DNA from: Fodinicurvata halophila
GTDB lineage: Bacteria > Pseudomonadota > Alphaproteobacteria > Kiloniellales > DSM-21159
Assembly: GCF_042651425.1 (NCBI RefSeq)
Contig: NZ_JBHSCW010000003.1
Span: 620,001-684,000, forward strand
Reading direction: 5' to 3'
Length of the DNA stretch: 64,000 nt
Shown: positions 41,578-50,306 of the stretch, piece after piece
Layout of the letters: the number at the start of each line of letters is the position of its first letter
Position numbering within the stretch: position 1 is the stretch's first letter
Translations under genes and position numbers: made by a program
The notes under the pieces: model-generated
Database searches by the model: none
The model's input: the letters and a program-made list of their open reading frames with translations, nothing else
Told to the model about the DNA's origin: nothing

Positions 41578-43944
41578 ATGAAACACCTGCTGCGCTGGTT
41601 GCTCTACCTTTCCTGTGGAGTGGCTGCGACCCTGGTCATCGCCCTCACTATTGGCGGCCTCTGGATGTATGCCTCCCTGCCCGAGACGGACGGTGAACAC
41701 GCCTTGCCCGGCCTGTCGCAACCGGTAGAGATCCTGCGTGATTCCGAGGGCCTGGTTACCATTCGAAGTGACAGCCTGGCAGAAGGGGTGTTTGCGCTCG
41801 GCTATGTGCATGCCCAGGAGCGCCTGACCCAGATGGAACTCATGCGACGTATCGGACGCGGGCGTCTGGCTGAGGTCATCGGTTCTGCCGGATTGGAAAG
41901 TGACCGCCTGATGCGCACTCTGGGGTTCGGTCGTCTCTCGGACGCGGCCGTGGCCAATCTGGAGAGCGAGACCCGCTCGCTTCTGCAATCCTATGCCGAC
42001 GGGGTGAATGCCTTCCTCGAGCACCGGCAAACACCGTTGCCTTTGGAGCTGGCACTGCTGGGCATCGAGCCGGACCCTTGGCGCCCCGCGGATTCCGTGC
42101 TCTGGGGCAAGATGATGGCCATCCAGCTTTCCGGGAACTGGCGGCAGGAGCTCCGCAATGCGCGCCTGGACACGGTGCTGGAGGATTCCCAGATGCAAAC
42201 GCTCTTACCGGAGCTGCCGGCCGACAGCCCGGCCACACTGGACGCCGCCCCCATGGATCTGAGCGAAACCCATGCCCTGCTATTGGAGGCCCTGCCGGAA
42301 GAAGTTCAGGCCTACCACGGAGCCAGCAATGTCTGGGCCTTGTCCGGTTCGCGAAGCGAAAGTGGATATCCCCTTCTGGCGAACGATCCGCACCTGGGCC
42401 TGCAGGCGCCAGGCACCTGGTTTCTCGCCCGCATCGAAACGCCCGAGCTGACGTTGGCCGGCGCGACCGCTCCCGGCGTGCCGCTGGTGATCATCGGGCA
42501 CAACGAGCAGGCCGCCTGGGGAATTACCACAACCCACAGCGACACCCAGGATCTCGTGGTGGAAACACTCGATCCCGAAAACCCCGACGCCTACCTGACA
42601 CCCGAGGGACCGCAACCCTTCGAAAGTCGCGAGGAAAGCATTCCCGTGCGGTTTGGCGACAACGAGCGTTTGAGAATACGTAACGGCCGCTTCGGTCCCG
42701 TTGTCTCCGATGTGCGGGATGGTGATGTCCTGCCGGCCGGCAATCAGAGCGTCATCGCCCTGGCCTGGCCCATCCTGCAGGAGGGAGATACGACGGCAGA
42801 TTCCCTCGTGCGTCTCAACCAGGCCGCAACCTGGACGGATTTCGAGGCGGCTATGCGCCGCTTTGTCGGGCCGCAGCAGAACATTTTCTATGCCGACCGG
42901 ACGGGAACGATTGGGTTCTACACTCCCGGACTTGTTCCTATTCGAGAGGGCTACGACGGCAGCCGGCCGGTCGATGCCAAGGATCGGAACGATATCTGGA
43001 GTGGTTTCATACCCTTTGAGGAACTCCCCCACGCCCGTTCTCCCGAGGGAGGCCAGCTGCTGAACGCGAACAACCGTATCGCCGGTCCTGATTATCCCCA
43101 CAATCTGGGCACCCATTGGCCGGAGCCCTATCGCGCGGAACGAATCGCTTCCCTGCTGGAGCAGAAGGAAAGCCACACCCTGCAGGATATGACCGAATTG
43201 CAGAACGACCACCTTTCACTAATGGCCCGGGACCTGCTGCCACTGATGCTCGAGTTTCAGTCTGCGAACAGTCTGCAGGAGGAAGCTAAGGCACTCCTGT
43301 CCAACTGGAACGGACAAATGGCAAGGGACCAGGCGGCCCCACTGCTCTTTCAGGCCTGGTTGAAAACCCTGCAGGATGCCCTCTTTGCAGGCCCGCTCGG
43401 ACGCTATTACGGTGAACTGGGATACTGGAATCCACGTGCCGTCAAGACGGTCCTCACTCGGGACAGGCAATGGTGCGAAGAGATTGCGGCCGACTGTTCA
43501 GAGTTACTGCAGGAAAGCCTGGACGAAGCTCTCGCACTCGTGTCTGTCGAAACCGCCTCGGAACTCAAGGCCTTGCAATGGCAGGACCGGCACAGAACCC
43601 ATATGGCCCATCCCCTCTTCGGTCGCCTGCCCTTGCTCGGGGAGCTGGCAACAATTGACGTGGGCACGGATGGCGGAGATTTCACCATCAACAGGGGAAC
43701 CCCCAGTGCACGCCAATCCAGCCTGTTCCGTCATGTTCATGGCCCGGGACTGCGGGCCGTCTTCGACCTGTCGAACCCGGACGAATCTCTTTTCATGACC
43801 GCTGCTGGCCAGAGCGGCAATCCCCTTTCTCCCTTGTTCGGAAACTTCGCCGAACCCTGGCGCGACGGACGCTACGTCAAACTTGTCGCACCCGCGCTAG
43901 AGGATGCCGATAGAATGCGGCTCACTCCCGAAACCGGAGACTGA
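41578..43944 (+). CDS. Penicillin acylase (Ntn-hydrolase) family protein
   Basis: A 788-residue precursor. N-terminal membrane/signal segment (about 8-32), alpha-chain region, then autocatalytic cleavage site before Ser250 (HGAS|NVWALSG), which becomes the N-terminal nucleophile of the beta chain. The beta chain has LLANDPHLGLQAPG and GVPLVIIGHNEQAAWGITT, typical for the family. Members cleave amide bonds of beta-lactams, acyl-homoserine lactones or lipopeptides in the periplasm; the substrate here is unknown. Starts 24 nt after the proline racemase-family gene. Confidence 0.9.
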   Translation: MKHLLRWLLYLSCGVAATLVIALTIGGLWMYASLPETDGEHALPGLSQPVEILRDSEGLVTIRSDSLAEGVFALGYVHAQERLTQMELMRRIGRGRLAEVIGSAGLESDRLMRTLGFGRLSDAAVANLESETRSLLQSYADGVNAFLEHRQTPLPLELALLGIEPDPWRPADSVLWGKMMAIQLSGNWRQELRNARLDTVLEDSQMQTLLPELPADSPATLDAAPMDLSETHALLLEALPEEVQAYHGASNVWALSGSRSESGYPLLANDPHLGLQAPGTWFLARIETPELTLAGATAPGVPLVIIGHNEQAAWGITTTHSDTQDLVVETLDPENPDAYLTPEGPQPFESREESIPVRFGDNERLRIRNGRFGPVVSDVRDGDVLPAGNQSVIALAWPILQEGDTTADSLVRLNQAATWTDFEAAMRRFVGPQQNIFYADRTGTIGFYTPGLVPIREGYDGSRPVDAKDRNDIWSGFIPFEELPHARSPEGGQLLNANNRIAGPDYPHNLGTHWPEPYRAERIASLLEQKESHTLQDMTELQNDHLSLMARDLLPLMLEFQSANSLQEEAKALLSNWNGQMARDQAAPLLFQAWLKTLQDALFAGPLGRYYGELGYWNPRAVKTVLTRDRQWCEEIAADCSELLQESLDEALALVSVETASELKALQWQDRHRTHMAHPLFGRLPLLGELATIDVGTDGGDFTINRGTPSARQSSLFRHVHGPGLRAVFDLSNPDESLFMTAAGQSGNPLSPLFGNFAEPWRDGRYVKLVAPALEDADRMRLTPETGD

Positions 43945-43969
43945 GACAGACAAACAGGAAAGACTTTTC

Positions 43970-45199
43970 ATGACCGTCACCCTAGAGGACATCAGCAAGG
44001 CCGCTGAGGGCATTGCCGGGGAAATCGTCCGCACCCCCGTGGTTCCTGCAGCCCGCTTGAGCGAGACACTCGGTTGCGATCTGCATCTCAAGCTGGAGAA
44101 CCTGCAGTACACCGGCTCGTTCAAGGATCGAGGGGCCTGCTGGAAGCTCCTCAATCTCGGTGCGGAACAGAGCCATAAGGGCGTAATCGCCATGTCCGCC
44201 GGCAACCATGCCCAGGGCGTGGCCTATCATGCGAACCGGCTGGGCATACCCGCCACGATCGTGATGCCTGAGTTCGCCCCCTTTTCGAAGGTGGAGCGAA
44301 CGCGCTCCTATGGCGCCAGAGTGGTGCAGACGGGCGAAACGATCGATGCGTCGGCCCAGGCGGCGCGCGAAATCGGCGAAGCGGAGGATCTGACCTTCGT
44401 CCACCCCTATGACGATCCACTGATCATTGCTGGCCAGGGCACCATCGGACTGGAACTGACGAGGGACATTGCTGACGCAGACTGTGTGGTGGTTCCCATC
44501 GGGGGCGGAGGACTGATCTCCGGCATCGCTACGGCAATCAAAGCCTTTAACCCGGCGACCGAGATCATTGGCGTGGAGACAGAGCTTTTCCCGTCCATGT
44601 ACCAGGCAGTGAACGACCAGCCTGCAACCTCGGGGGGAACCACCCTGGCGGATGGAATCGCGGTCAAATCACCCGGCAAGCTGACACGAGCCATCATCGA
44701 AAATCTCGTCTCCGAAATACTCCTCGTGGACGAAGGCTCCCTGGAAACGGCCGTTCACTATCTGGTCGAACGCCAGAAGATTGTGGCTGAAGGCGCTGGT
44801 GCGGCCGGGGTGGCGGCGCTCTTCGCTCATCCCGAGCGCTTTCAGGGACGCAAGGTGGCCTCCATCATCTGCGGCGGGAACATCGACGTACGCCTGCTGT
44901 CCGGGGTCTTGGCCCGTGGACTGATCCGGGACGGTCGCGTCGTGCGGCTGCGCATCGAGATCATCGACCAGCCACGCCAGCTTGCCAAGCTTTCGGAGGT
45001 CATCGGTGCGGCCGGCGGCAACATTATCGAGGTCTACCACCAGCGTCTTTTTGCAGACGTGCCCGCCAAACGGGCCGACGTCGATGTTGTGGTGGAAACC
45101 CGCAACATTGAACACGTTCAGGAAATCATCTCCGCACTTGCAAACGCTGGATTCCAGAGCCGCGCTCTTTCTACCCGCTCCGTGGATGGCGGAATCTAG
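43970..45199 (+). CDS. ilvA: Threonine ammonia-lyase with ACT domain
   Basis: PLP enzyme converting threonine to 2-oxobutyrate and ammonia. The 409 residues have the PLP lysine in YTGSFKDRGA (about residue 52), the MSAGNHAQGVAYHA block, the glycine loop PIGGGGLISGIA and a single C-terminal ACT domain (RLRIEIIDQPRQLAKLSEVIG). This short form could be the biosynthetic IlvA of isoleucine synthesis or a catabolic TdcB type; sequence alone does not decide. ATG 43970 gives the normal N-terminus and follows the acylase stop by 25 nt. Confidence 0.9.
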   Translation: MTVTLEDISKAAEGIAGEIVRTPVVPAARLSETLGCDLHLKLENLQYTGSFKDRGACWKLLNLGAEQSHKGVIAMSAGNHAQGVAYHANRLGIPATIVMPEFAPFSKVERTRSYGARVVQTGETIDASAQAAREIGEAEDLTFVHPYDDPLIIAGQGTIGLELTRDIADADCVVVPIGGGGLISGIATAIKAFNPATEIIGVETELFPSMYQAVNDQPATSGGTTLADGIAVKSPGKLTRAIIENLVSEILLVDEGSLETAVHYLVERQKIVAEGAGAAGVAALFAHPERFQGRKVASIICGGNIDVRLLSGVLARGLIRDGRVVRLRIEIIDQPRQLAKLSEVIGAAGGNIIEVYHQRLFADVPAKRADVDVVVETRNIEHVQEIISALANAGFQSRALSTRSVDGGI

Positions 45200-45306
45200 T
45201 GGGCCTCATGCCAGAGCGTATCGGTTCCGGAAAGTTGGTGAACCGGACGATCAGTCCCATATCTTTATGATCGATCATATGATCCCGGTCAGAAGGAGAG
45301 TGTGCG

Positions 45307-45465
45307 ATGAGTCGGGAAAAGGACAAGAAGCCGCAGGACCCCGCAAACCAGAACGACAAACCGAAAGAGGCAGAGAAGGAAGAAGAGGAAGACCTGGACG
45401 AAGCCCTGGATGAGAGCTTTCCGGCCAGTGACCCGATCTCTCCAACTCGCCCAGATAAGACCTGA
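45307..45465 (+). CDS. Small highly charged protein with LDEALDESFPASDP motif
   Basis: A 52-residue protein, lysine/glutamate-rich in its first half, with a C-terminal LDEALDESFPASDPIS segment. Similar ESFPASDP tails recur, from memory, in small uncharacterised proteobacterial proteins; their function is unknown. The ATG has an excellent GAAGGAGAG ribosome-binding site, which is the main evidence that it is real. It has no signal peptide or membrane segment. It lies 107 bp after ilvA on the same strand. Confidence 0.7.
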   Translation: MSREKDKKPQDPANQNDKPKEAEKEEEEDLDEALDESFPASDPISPTRPDKT

Positions 45466-45490
45466 TCGTCTCGTCTAGCGCTTCATATCC

Positions 45491-45503
45491 ACTCCTCTGG
45501 AGT
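45491..45503 (+). promoter_or_regulatory. Hairpin covering the ribosome-binding site of the CigR-like gene
   Basis: ACTCC (45491-45495) and GGAGT (45499-45503) form a 5-bp stem with a TCT loop. The GGAG half is the Shine-Dalgarno sequence 8 nt before ATG 45511, so this fold would occlude initiation. The short stem makes a regulatory role speculative. Confidence 0.3.
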
Positions 45504-45510
45504 AGCCCGG

Positions 45511-45960
45511 ATGCAACAAACAGGCTTCCTGCGCACGCTGATAACGGTGCTTGTTCTGTCACTGGCGACCCTGCCCGCAGCTGCCCAAGGCAACAGCCAG
45601 GGGAAAGGCCCGCCGACCAACAAGGGCCCTGGCGCGAAGCAGGAAAGACCCTCCCATGACGGTCGCGACACCGAGGAACGGCTTCTGGATGCCGCATTCA
45701 CGGCTCTAGAGGTGGCCTTGATCCGGGATTACTTCGGCGAGAACGGCTATAGGACCCAGTCACTGCCTCCCGGGATTGCCAAGAACCTGGCACGCGGCAA
45801 ACCCTTGCCCCCAGGCATCGCCAAGCAAGCGATTCCTGGCGATCTCCGCAGCCGGCTACCGGGACGTCAGGGCTATGAGCGGATTGTCGTCGGGAACGAT
45901 GTTCTGCTGGTGACGGCAGCCACTGGTATCATCGTCGATATCCTGCGTGACGCCCTCTAA
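45511..45960 (+). CDS. CigR-like/RcnB-type secreted protein
   Basis: A 149-residue protein with a Sec signal peptide ending at AAAQ (about residue 25), a Gly/Lys/Pro-rich linker and the anti-virulence regulator CigR-type core: two PPGIAK repeats (SLPPGIAKNLARGKPLPPGIAK) and a C-terminal VGNDVLLVTAATGIIVDIL strand-helix. In Salmonella CigR restrains a type III secretion regulator and is membrane-bound; the wider family is periplasmic and of unknown role. No secretion system is in the window. Confidence 0.78.
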   Translation: MQQTGFLRTLITVLVLSLATLPAAAQGNSQGKGPPTNKGPGAKQERPSHDGRDTEERLLDAAFTALEVALIRDYFGENGYRTQSLPPGIAKNLARGKPLPPGIAKQAIPGDLRSRLPGRQGYERIVVGNDVLLVTAATGIIVDILRDAL

Positions 45961-45980
45961 ACACGCCGCCAAGCCAGGCC

Positions 45981-46739
45981 TCAGCTTTGCTGCCGAAACA
46001 GAGCGGGCCCCTGAGAGAGCAGCTGTTGGCAAACAGCATTCATGTCCGGAGCCTCTGCACTCAAGGAGGCACAGAGATTAGCGGCGAGTGGACGAGTCAG
46101 ACTCTTGCGGCACAGCAGGTCAAGCGCCGGGCCTGCGCCGCGATGGATATCGCGCAGCACGGCAGGACTGAAAGCGCCCACAGTATCAAAAACAGGGAAA
46201 CCAAGAATATTGTATTGGGCTGTCAAAAACTTCGGCCCGATGATCTGCGGGGGCACTCCGCCACTAACGCGCCCCATGATCACGAGACAGGCATGGATAT
46301 AGAAATCCAGGAAGACGTTGTCGCGCCGAAACAGGCAGACGGCATTATGGATGTTGCGATGCGCCTTCAGTCCACGACCGTCCTGAGCGGGCTGGACCCA
46401 CACTTCACGTCCAAAAGCGTAGCCGGGATCTTCTGAAAGACTGAGATCCATGGTTTCGGGTGCAAACACCAGGGTGTCGGCATCGAACCAGATTGCCTGG
46501 TCCGCGCCATCTGCAAGAAGCTCGCGTGCCACTAGCAGACGCCCAAGGTCGGCCATGATCTGGCGGCGCCCTCCGGAGTTTTCGACGAACCAGTTCGGCA
46601 CGCGATCCAGCAGGTCATCACCGTAGAACCGGTACACATGCCCCCGGGTTTCGGCCCAGTCGCGTACGCTCTGCATGCAGAGATCAATCCATTCGGGCCT
46701 GTCCGCCTCTCGGTGAGACTGAAAAACCACCGTCTTCAT
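45981..46739 (-). CDS. Glycosyltransferase-like protein with DxD motif, unassigned
   Basis: A 252-residue cytoplasmic protein starting MKTVVFQSHREADRPEWIDLCMQSVRDWA. It has a WFDADTLVF motif (DxD followed by hydrophobics) preceded by RRQIMADLGRLLVARELLADGADQAI, the layout of galactosyltransferase-like GT-A enzymes that bind nucleotide sugar through Mn. The later region (GPKFLTAQYNILGFPVFDTVGAFSP) fits such a fold. I do not recognise a specific family, and no sugar-pathway genes flank it. The upstream in-frame extension to 46775 runs towards tRNA-Arg and is unlikely to be coding. Confidence 0.6.
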   Translation of the reverse strand: MKTVVFQSHREADRPEWIDLCMQSVRDWAETRGHVYRFYGDDLLDRVPNWFVENSGGRRQIMADLGRLLVARELLADGADQAIWFDADTLVFAPETMDLSLSEDPGYAFGREVWVQPAQDGRGLKAHRNIHNAVCLFRRDNVFLDFYIHACLVIMGRVSGGVPPQIIGPKFLTAQYNILGFPVFDTVGAFSPAVLRDIHRGAGPALDLLCRKSLTRPLAANLCASLSAEAPDMNAVCQQLLSQGPALFRQQS

Positions 46740-46789
46740 CTCGATTTCCCATGCTGGGGAGGCCCGGGGGCGCAATGGACGCCGGAAAA

Positions 46790-46866
46790 TGGTGACCCCG
46801 GCAGGATTTGAACCTGCGACCTAGTGCTTAGAAGGCACTTGCTCTATCCAGCTGAGCTACGGGGTC
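46790..46866 (-). tRNA. tRNA-Arg (anticodon UCU)
   Basis: 77 nt on the minus strand including encoded CCA. Acceptor GACCCCG/CGGGGTC, D-arm TAGCTCAGCTGGATAGAGCA, anticodon loop CTTCTAA giving UCU, T-arm GCAGGTTCAAATCCTGC. Reads AGA codons. Confidence 0.95.
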
Positions 46867-46887
46867 GTGATACCGTCCGGCTCTCGG

Positions 46888-47193
46888 TCAATGTGTCCAG
46901 CGCAACAGCCGAGTATACTTGAAATTGTCAGCATAGGCCTTTGGGTGAACCGCGCGTTCGCGCTGCTTGTCCACCGTGTACATATAGCCCTTTTTCTGGG
47001 CATAGTCCTCGGCTTCCTCGCGCGTATCGAACCAGATGCGCAACTGCTGGCGCGTATCGCGTGACGAGCTCCACCCCATGAGCGGCTCGATCGACGAGGA
47101 TTCCTGTGGCTCGAATTCCAGTACCCAGCGCTTGGTCAGCGCACGACCCGACTGCATTGCGGTCTTGGGCATCTGATAGATACGAACCTGCAT
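46888..47193 (-). CDS. NADH dehydrogenase accessory subunit, NDUFS4-type (ETC complex I subunit)
   Basis: A 101-residue protein matching the ETC complex I 21-kDa/NDUFS4 family: QVRIYQMPKTAMQSGRALTKRWVLEFE, then GWSSSRDTRQQLRIWFDTREEAEDYAQKKGY and the C-terminal KAYADNFKYTR. It is an accessory subunit of alphaproteobacterial and mitochondrial complex I. ATG 47193 gives the family N-terminus. It lies between two tRNA genes on the same strand. Confidence 0.9.
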   Translation of the reverse strand: MQVRIYQMPKTAMQSGRALTKRWVLEFEPQESSSIEPLMGWSSSRDTRQQLRIWFDTREEAEDYAQKKGYMYTVDKQRERAVHPKAYADNFKYTRLLRWTH

Positions 47194-47266
47194 GACATAC
47201 CCCGTCTCTCGTTTCCGAAACCGACGCGGCATTCATCCGCTCCGCCGGTCACCAGATTGCAAAACA

Positions 47267-47343
47267 TGGTCGGGGCGGCAGGATTTGAACCTGCGACCCT
47301 CTGCTCCCAAAGCAGATGCGCTACCAGACTGCGCTACGCCCCG
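47267..47343 (-). tRNA. tRNA-Pro (anticodon UGG)
   Basis: 77 nt on the minus strand including encoded CCA. Acceptor CGGGGCG/CGCCCCG, anticodon loop TTTGGGA giving UGG, T-arm GCAGGTTCAAATCCTGC. It is upstream of and in line with the complex I accessory gene and tRNA-Arg, which may share its transcript. Confidence 0.95.
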
Positions 47344-47477
47344 AACCGGTCGCCGTGCAAATTATGCGTTCGACCGGGGACTGGCAAGCATGAGACTCAT
47401 GTATTTACGGCGTGCCGGTCTTTTCCGTTGGTCCGTTTTGGGATACACCCCTTTGCAACAGGACAATCGGGATAGTC

Positions 47478-49100
47478 ATGAGCGAGAATCTACTCCAAGC
47501 GGATCCAGCCAGGCCCCTGCCCCCGGAAGTCGATCGCAGGCGAACCTTTGCCATCATTTCCCACCCGGACGCAGGCAAGACCACGCTGACCGAGAAACTT
47601 CTGCTGTTCGGCGGCGCCATCCAGCTGGCCGGCGCGGTCAAGGCGCGCGGCGCTCAGCGGCGTGGCGCGCATTCCGATTGGATGAAGGTGGAACGCGAAC
47701 GCGGGATCTCCGTCGGGACCTCGGTCATGACCTACGACTACGGGGACAACACCTTCAACCTGCTCGACACACCGGGTCACGAGGATTTCTCCGAGGACAC
47801 CTATCGCACGCTGACGGCCGTGGATTCCGCGGTCATGGTTCTCGATGCCGCCAAGGGTATCGAGGCCCAGACCCTGAAGCTCTTCGAGGTCTGCCGGCTG
47901 CGCAACGTTCCGATTATCACCTTCATCAACAAGCTGGACCGGGAAAGCCGTGATCCCTTCGAATTGCTCGAGGAGATCGAGGAGAAGCTCGCGCTCTCCG
48001 TCACACCGGCCAGCTGGCCGATCGGCACAGGGCGACATTTCAAGGGCTGCTACGACCTGTTCAAGGATCAGTTGATCCTGCTCGAGCGCAGCAAGGGCGA
48101 ACGCCCCGACGAAGGCGAGACCTGCAAGGGTGTGGATGACCCGAAACTGGACGAACTGCTGCCCGCGGATACGCTGGCCGAGTTCCGCGAAGGCGTCGAG
48201 ATGGCGCGCGGGCTTTGCCCCGAGTTCGACCTTAAGGAATACCTGGGCGGGCATCAGACGCCCGTGTATTTCGGAAGCGCCATCAACAACTTCGGGGTGC
48301 GCGAGCTGCTGGAAGGCGTGGGGCAGTTGGCCCCTCCACCGCGCCCACAGCTCGCCTCCGAACGCATGGTCCAGCCCTCCGACCCAAAGGTTTCCGGGTT
48401 TGTCTTCAAGATCCAGGCGAACATGGATCCCAGGCATCGCGATCGCATTGCCTTCGTCCGGCTGGCCTCCGGCCACTTCAAGCGCGGCCTGAAGATGAAG
48501 CAGATCCGCACCGGAAAGACGCTCAACATCCACAATCCGCTGCTGTTCCTGGCCCAGGACCGGGAACTGGCCGAGGAAGCCTGGGCCGGCGACGTCATCG
48601 GCATTCCCAATCACGGCAACCTGCACCTGGGCGACAGTCTGACCGAAGGTGAGGAATTGCACTTCAAGGGGCTGCCGGCCTTTGCTCCGGAACTGTTGCA
48701 GAAGGTTCGTCCCAAGGACCCCATGAAAGCCAAGCATCTCGGGCGCGCCCTGCAGCAGTTGGCAGAGGAAGGAGCGGCCCGCGTGTTCAAGCCGATGATG
48801 GGGGCCGACTGGATTGTCGGCGTCGTGGGGTCCCTGCAGTTCGATGTCATGGCGGATCGTATCCGCACCGAGTACGATATCCCGGTGATTTTCGAACCGA
48901 CTATCTATTTCACGGCCCGATGGCTGGAGGCTGACGACCCAGCAGTCATCAAGGGATTCGTCGAGTCCAACCGCTCCAATGTGGCCGAGGACCATGAAGG
49001 CGAGCTGGTCTTCATGGCCCGGAATGCCTGGCATCTGCAGGACGCACAGGACACCTACCCTGCCGTGAGGTTCCTCGCCACACGGGATGGTGCTGTCTGA
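47478..49100 (+). CDS. prfC: Peptide chain release factor 3
   Basis: GTPase that removes RF1/RF2 from the ribosome after peptide release. The 540-residue translation-factor G-domain has SHPDAGKTTLTEKLLLFGG, the ERGISV switch, DTPGHEDFSEDTYR and NKLDRESRDP, followed by RF3-specific domains II and III. The ATG at 47478 gives the usual N-terminus; an upstream in-frame extension overlaps the tRNA-Pro promoter side and is not needed. Confidence 0.95.
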   Translation: MSENLLQADPARPLPPEVDRRRTFAIISHPDAGKTTLTEKLLLFGGAIQLAGAVKARGAQRRGAHSDWMKVERERGISVGTSVMTYDYGDNTFNLLDTPGHEDFSEDTYRTLTAVDSAVMVLDAAKGIEAQTLKLFEVCRLRNVPIITFINKLDRESRDPFELLEEIEEKLALSVTPASWPIGTGRHFKGCYDLFKDQLILLERSKGERPDEGETCKGVDDPKLDELLPADTLAEFREGVEMARGLCPEFDLKEYLGGHQTPVYFGSAINNFGVRELLEGVGQLAPPPRPQLASERMVQPSDPKVSGFVFKIQANMDPRHRDRIAFVRLASGHFKRGLKMKQIRTGKTLNIHNPLLFLAQDRELAEEAWAGDVIGIPNHGNLHLGDSLTEGEELHFKGLPAFAPELLQKVRPKDPMKAKHLGRALQQLAEEGAARVFKPMMGADWIVGVVGSLQFDVMADRIRTEYDIPVIFEPTIYFTARWLEADDPAVIKGFVESNRSNVAEDHEGELVFMARNAWHLQDAQDTYPAVRFLATRDGAV

Positions 49101-49142
49101 AGGCAGGCCCACGGAAGAGCGCACACAGAATAGAGAGAAGTC

Positions 49143-49808
49143 ATGTCGACCGAGCACGTCTCCGTAACTCCTGAGCTGTTCAACTACATACGCCAGGTTT
49201 CCCTGCGGGAAACCGATCTGCGGCGCGAGCTGCGCGAGGAAACGGCAGGGCTGCCCGAAGCTCAAATGCAGATTCTGCCCGAACAAGGCCAGTTCATGGC
49301 CCTCCTGCTTCGCCTCATGGGAGCGCGAAAAGGCCTGGAGGTCGGCACTTTCACCGGCTATAGCGCCCTGTGTTTCGCGGAAGTCCTGCCCGAAAACGGA
49401 CATCTCGTCTGCTGTGACGTCAGCGCGGAATATACGGGCATTGCGCAACGCTATTGGGAAAGGTCGGGGCTCCGCCACAAGATGGACCTGCGGCTGGCAC
49501 CTGCCTTGGAGACCCTCGATCAACTGATCGCGAACGGCGAACAGGAAACGTACGACTTCTGCTTCCTGGACGCCGACAAGGAAAACTACACGAGCTATTA
49601 CGAGAAGGCGTTGGAACTTCTGCGCCCCGGTGGCCTGCTGATGGCCGACAATGTCCTCTGGAGTGGACGCGTAGCAGCAGAAAGCAGCGACCAGAGCAAG
49701 GCGACACAAGCCCTGAAGCTTTTCAACAACCAGCTGGCTGGCGATAGGCGAATCGAGCTCTCCCTGTTGCCCTTTGCCGACGGCCTGACGCTCGTGGTGA
49801 AGAAATAA
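49143..49808 (+). CDS. SAM-dependent O-methyltransferase (class I, CCoAOMT-type)
   Basis: A 221-residue catechol/caffeoyl-CoA-type O-methyltransferase. SAM motif GLEVGTFTGYSALCFAEVLP, acidic residue loop VCCDVSAEYTGIA, metal/catalytic DFCFLDADKENYTSYYEKALELLRPGGLLMADNVLWSG. The two acidic ligands of the divalent metal (DADK, DN) are kept. Acceptor unknown. It follows prfC by 42 nt on the same strand. Confidence 0.9.
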   Translation: MSTEHVSVTPELFNYIRQVSLRETDLRRELREETAGLPEAQMQILPEQGQFMALLLRLMGARKGLEVGTFTGYSALCFAEVLPENGHLVCCDVSAEYTGIAQRYWERSGLRHKMDLRLAPALETLDQLIANGEQETYDFCFLDADKENYTSYYEKALELLRPGGLLMADNVLWSGRVAAESSDQSKATQALKLFNNQLAGDRRIELSLLPFADGLTLVVKK

Positions 49809-49837
49809 TCTCGGATTACCTCAAGCCTGATTTCACT

Positions 49838-50296
49838 TCACTGGAGAGCCGGGTGGTGAACCTGATCGCCTTCGTCAATCCCGAGACGCTGAGTCACCCC
49901 TGCATTGACCTCCAGAACGGCCTTTGCCGGCCCTCCTGAGGGAATCGACGTAGTCGATTCCGGTATAGTCCGTTGGGCTATTCGAACGATCTGACCGCCC
50001 TCGTCGATGAATATGATATCCAACGGGATGAGAGTGTTTTTCATCCACATGGAGATGCGCTGCGATCTGGGATAAAGGAAAAACATCCCAGTGCCCTCTT
50101 CCAGGGAACGTCTGAACATCAGACCCTGGGCACGCTCCGCATTCGTGTCCGCGAGCTCCACCTCGAACTCATGGGTCTCACCGGTCGCAGTTTCGATGGT
50201 CAGTTGCGAGCGCTCTGCCTCCTGCGCCACGACCGGCAGCCCGAGGATGATAATGACAGAGAGTGTAAAGAAAACCTTACAAGCTTTTTTAAACAT
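49838..50296 (-). CDS. DUF192 secreted protein
   Basis: A 152-residue protein with a signal peptide (about 1-24, ending PVVAQ) and the DUF192 core: AERAQGLMFRRSLEEGTGMFFLYP, ISMWMKNTLIPLDIIFID, AKAVLEVNAGVTQRLGI. The family forms a small beta-barrel and is periplasmic in Gram-negatives; function is not established. It starts 10 nt after the histone-deacetylase-family stop. Confidence 0.88.
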   Translation of the reverse strand: MFKKACKVFFTLSVIIILGLPVVAQEAERSQLTIETATGETHEFEVELADTNAERAQGLMFRRSLEEGTGMFFLYPRSQRISMWMKNTLIPLDIIFIDEGGQIVRIAQRTIPESTTSIPSGGPAKAVLEVNAGVTQRLGIDEGDQVHHPALQ

Positions 50297-50306
50297 TCAT
50301 CTTTCC

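Noticed and set aside
47490..49709. Long minus-strand open frame antisense to prfC and the O-methyltransferase
   Set aside because: Both sense genes are intact and well known; the antisense translation shows no domain and starts inside another gene.
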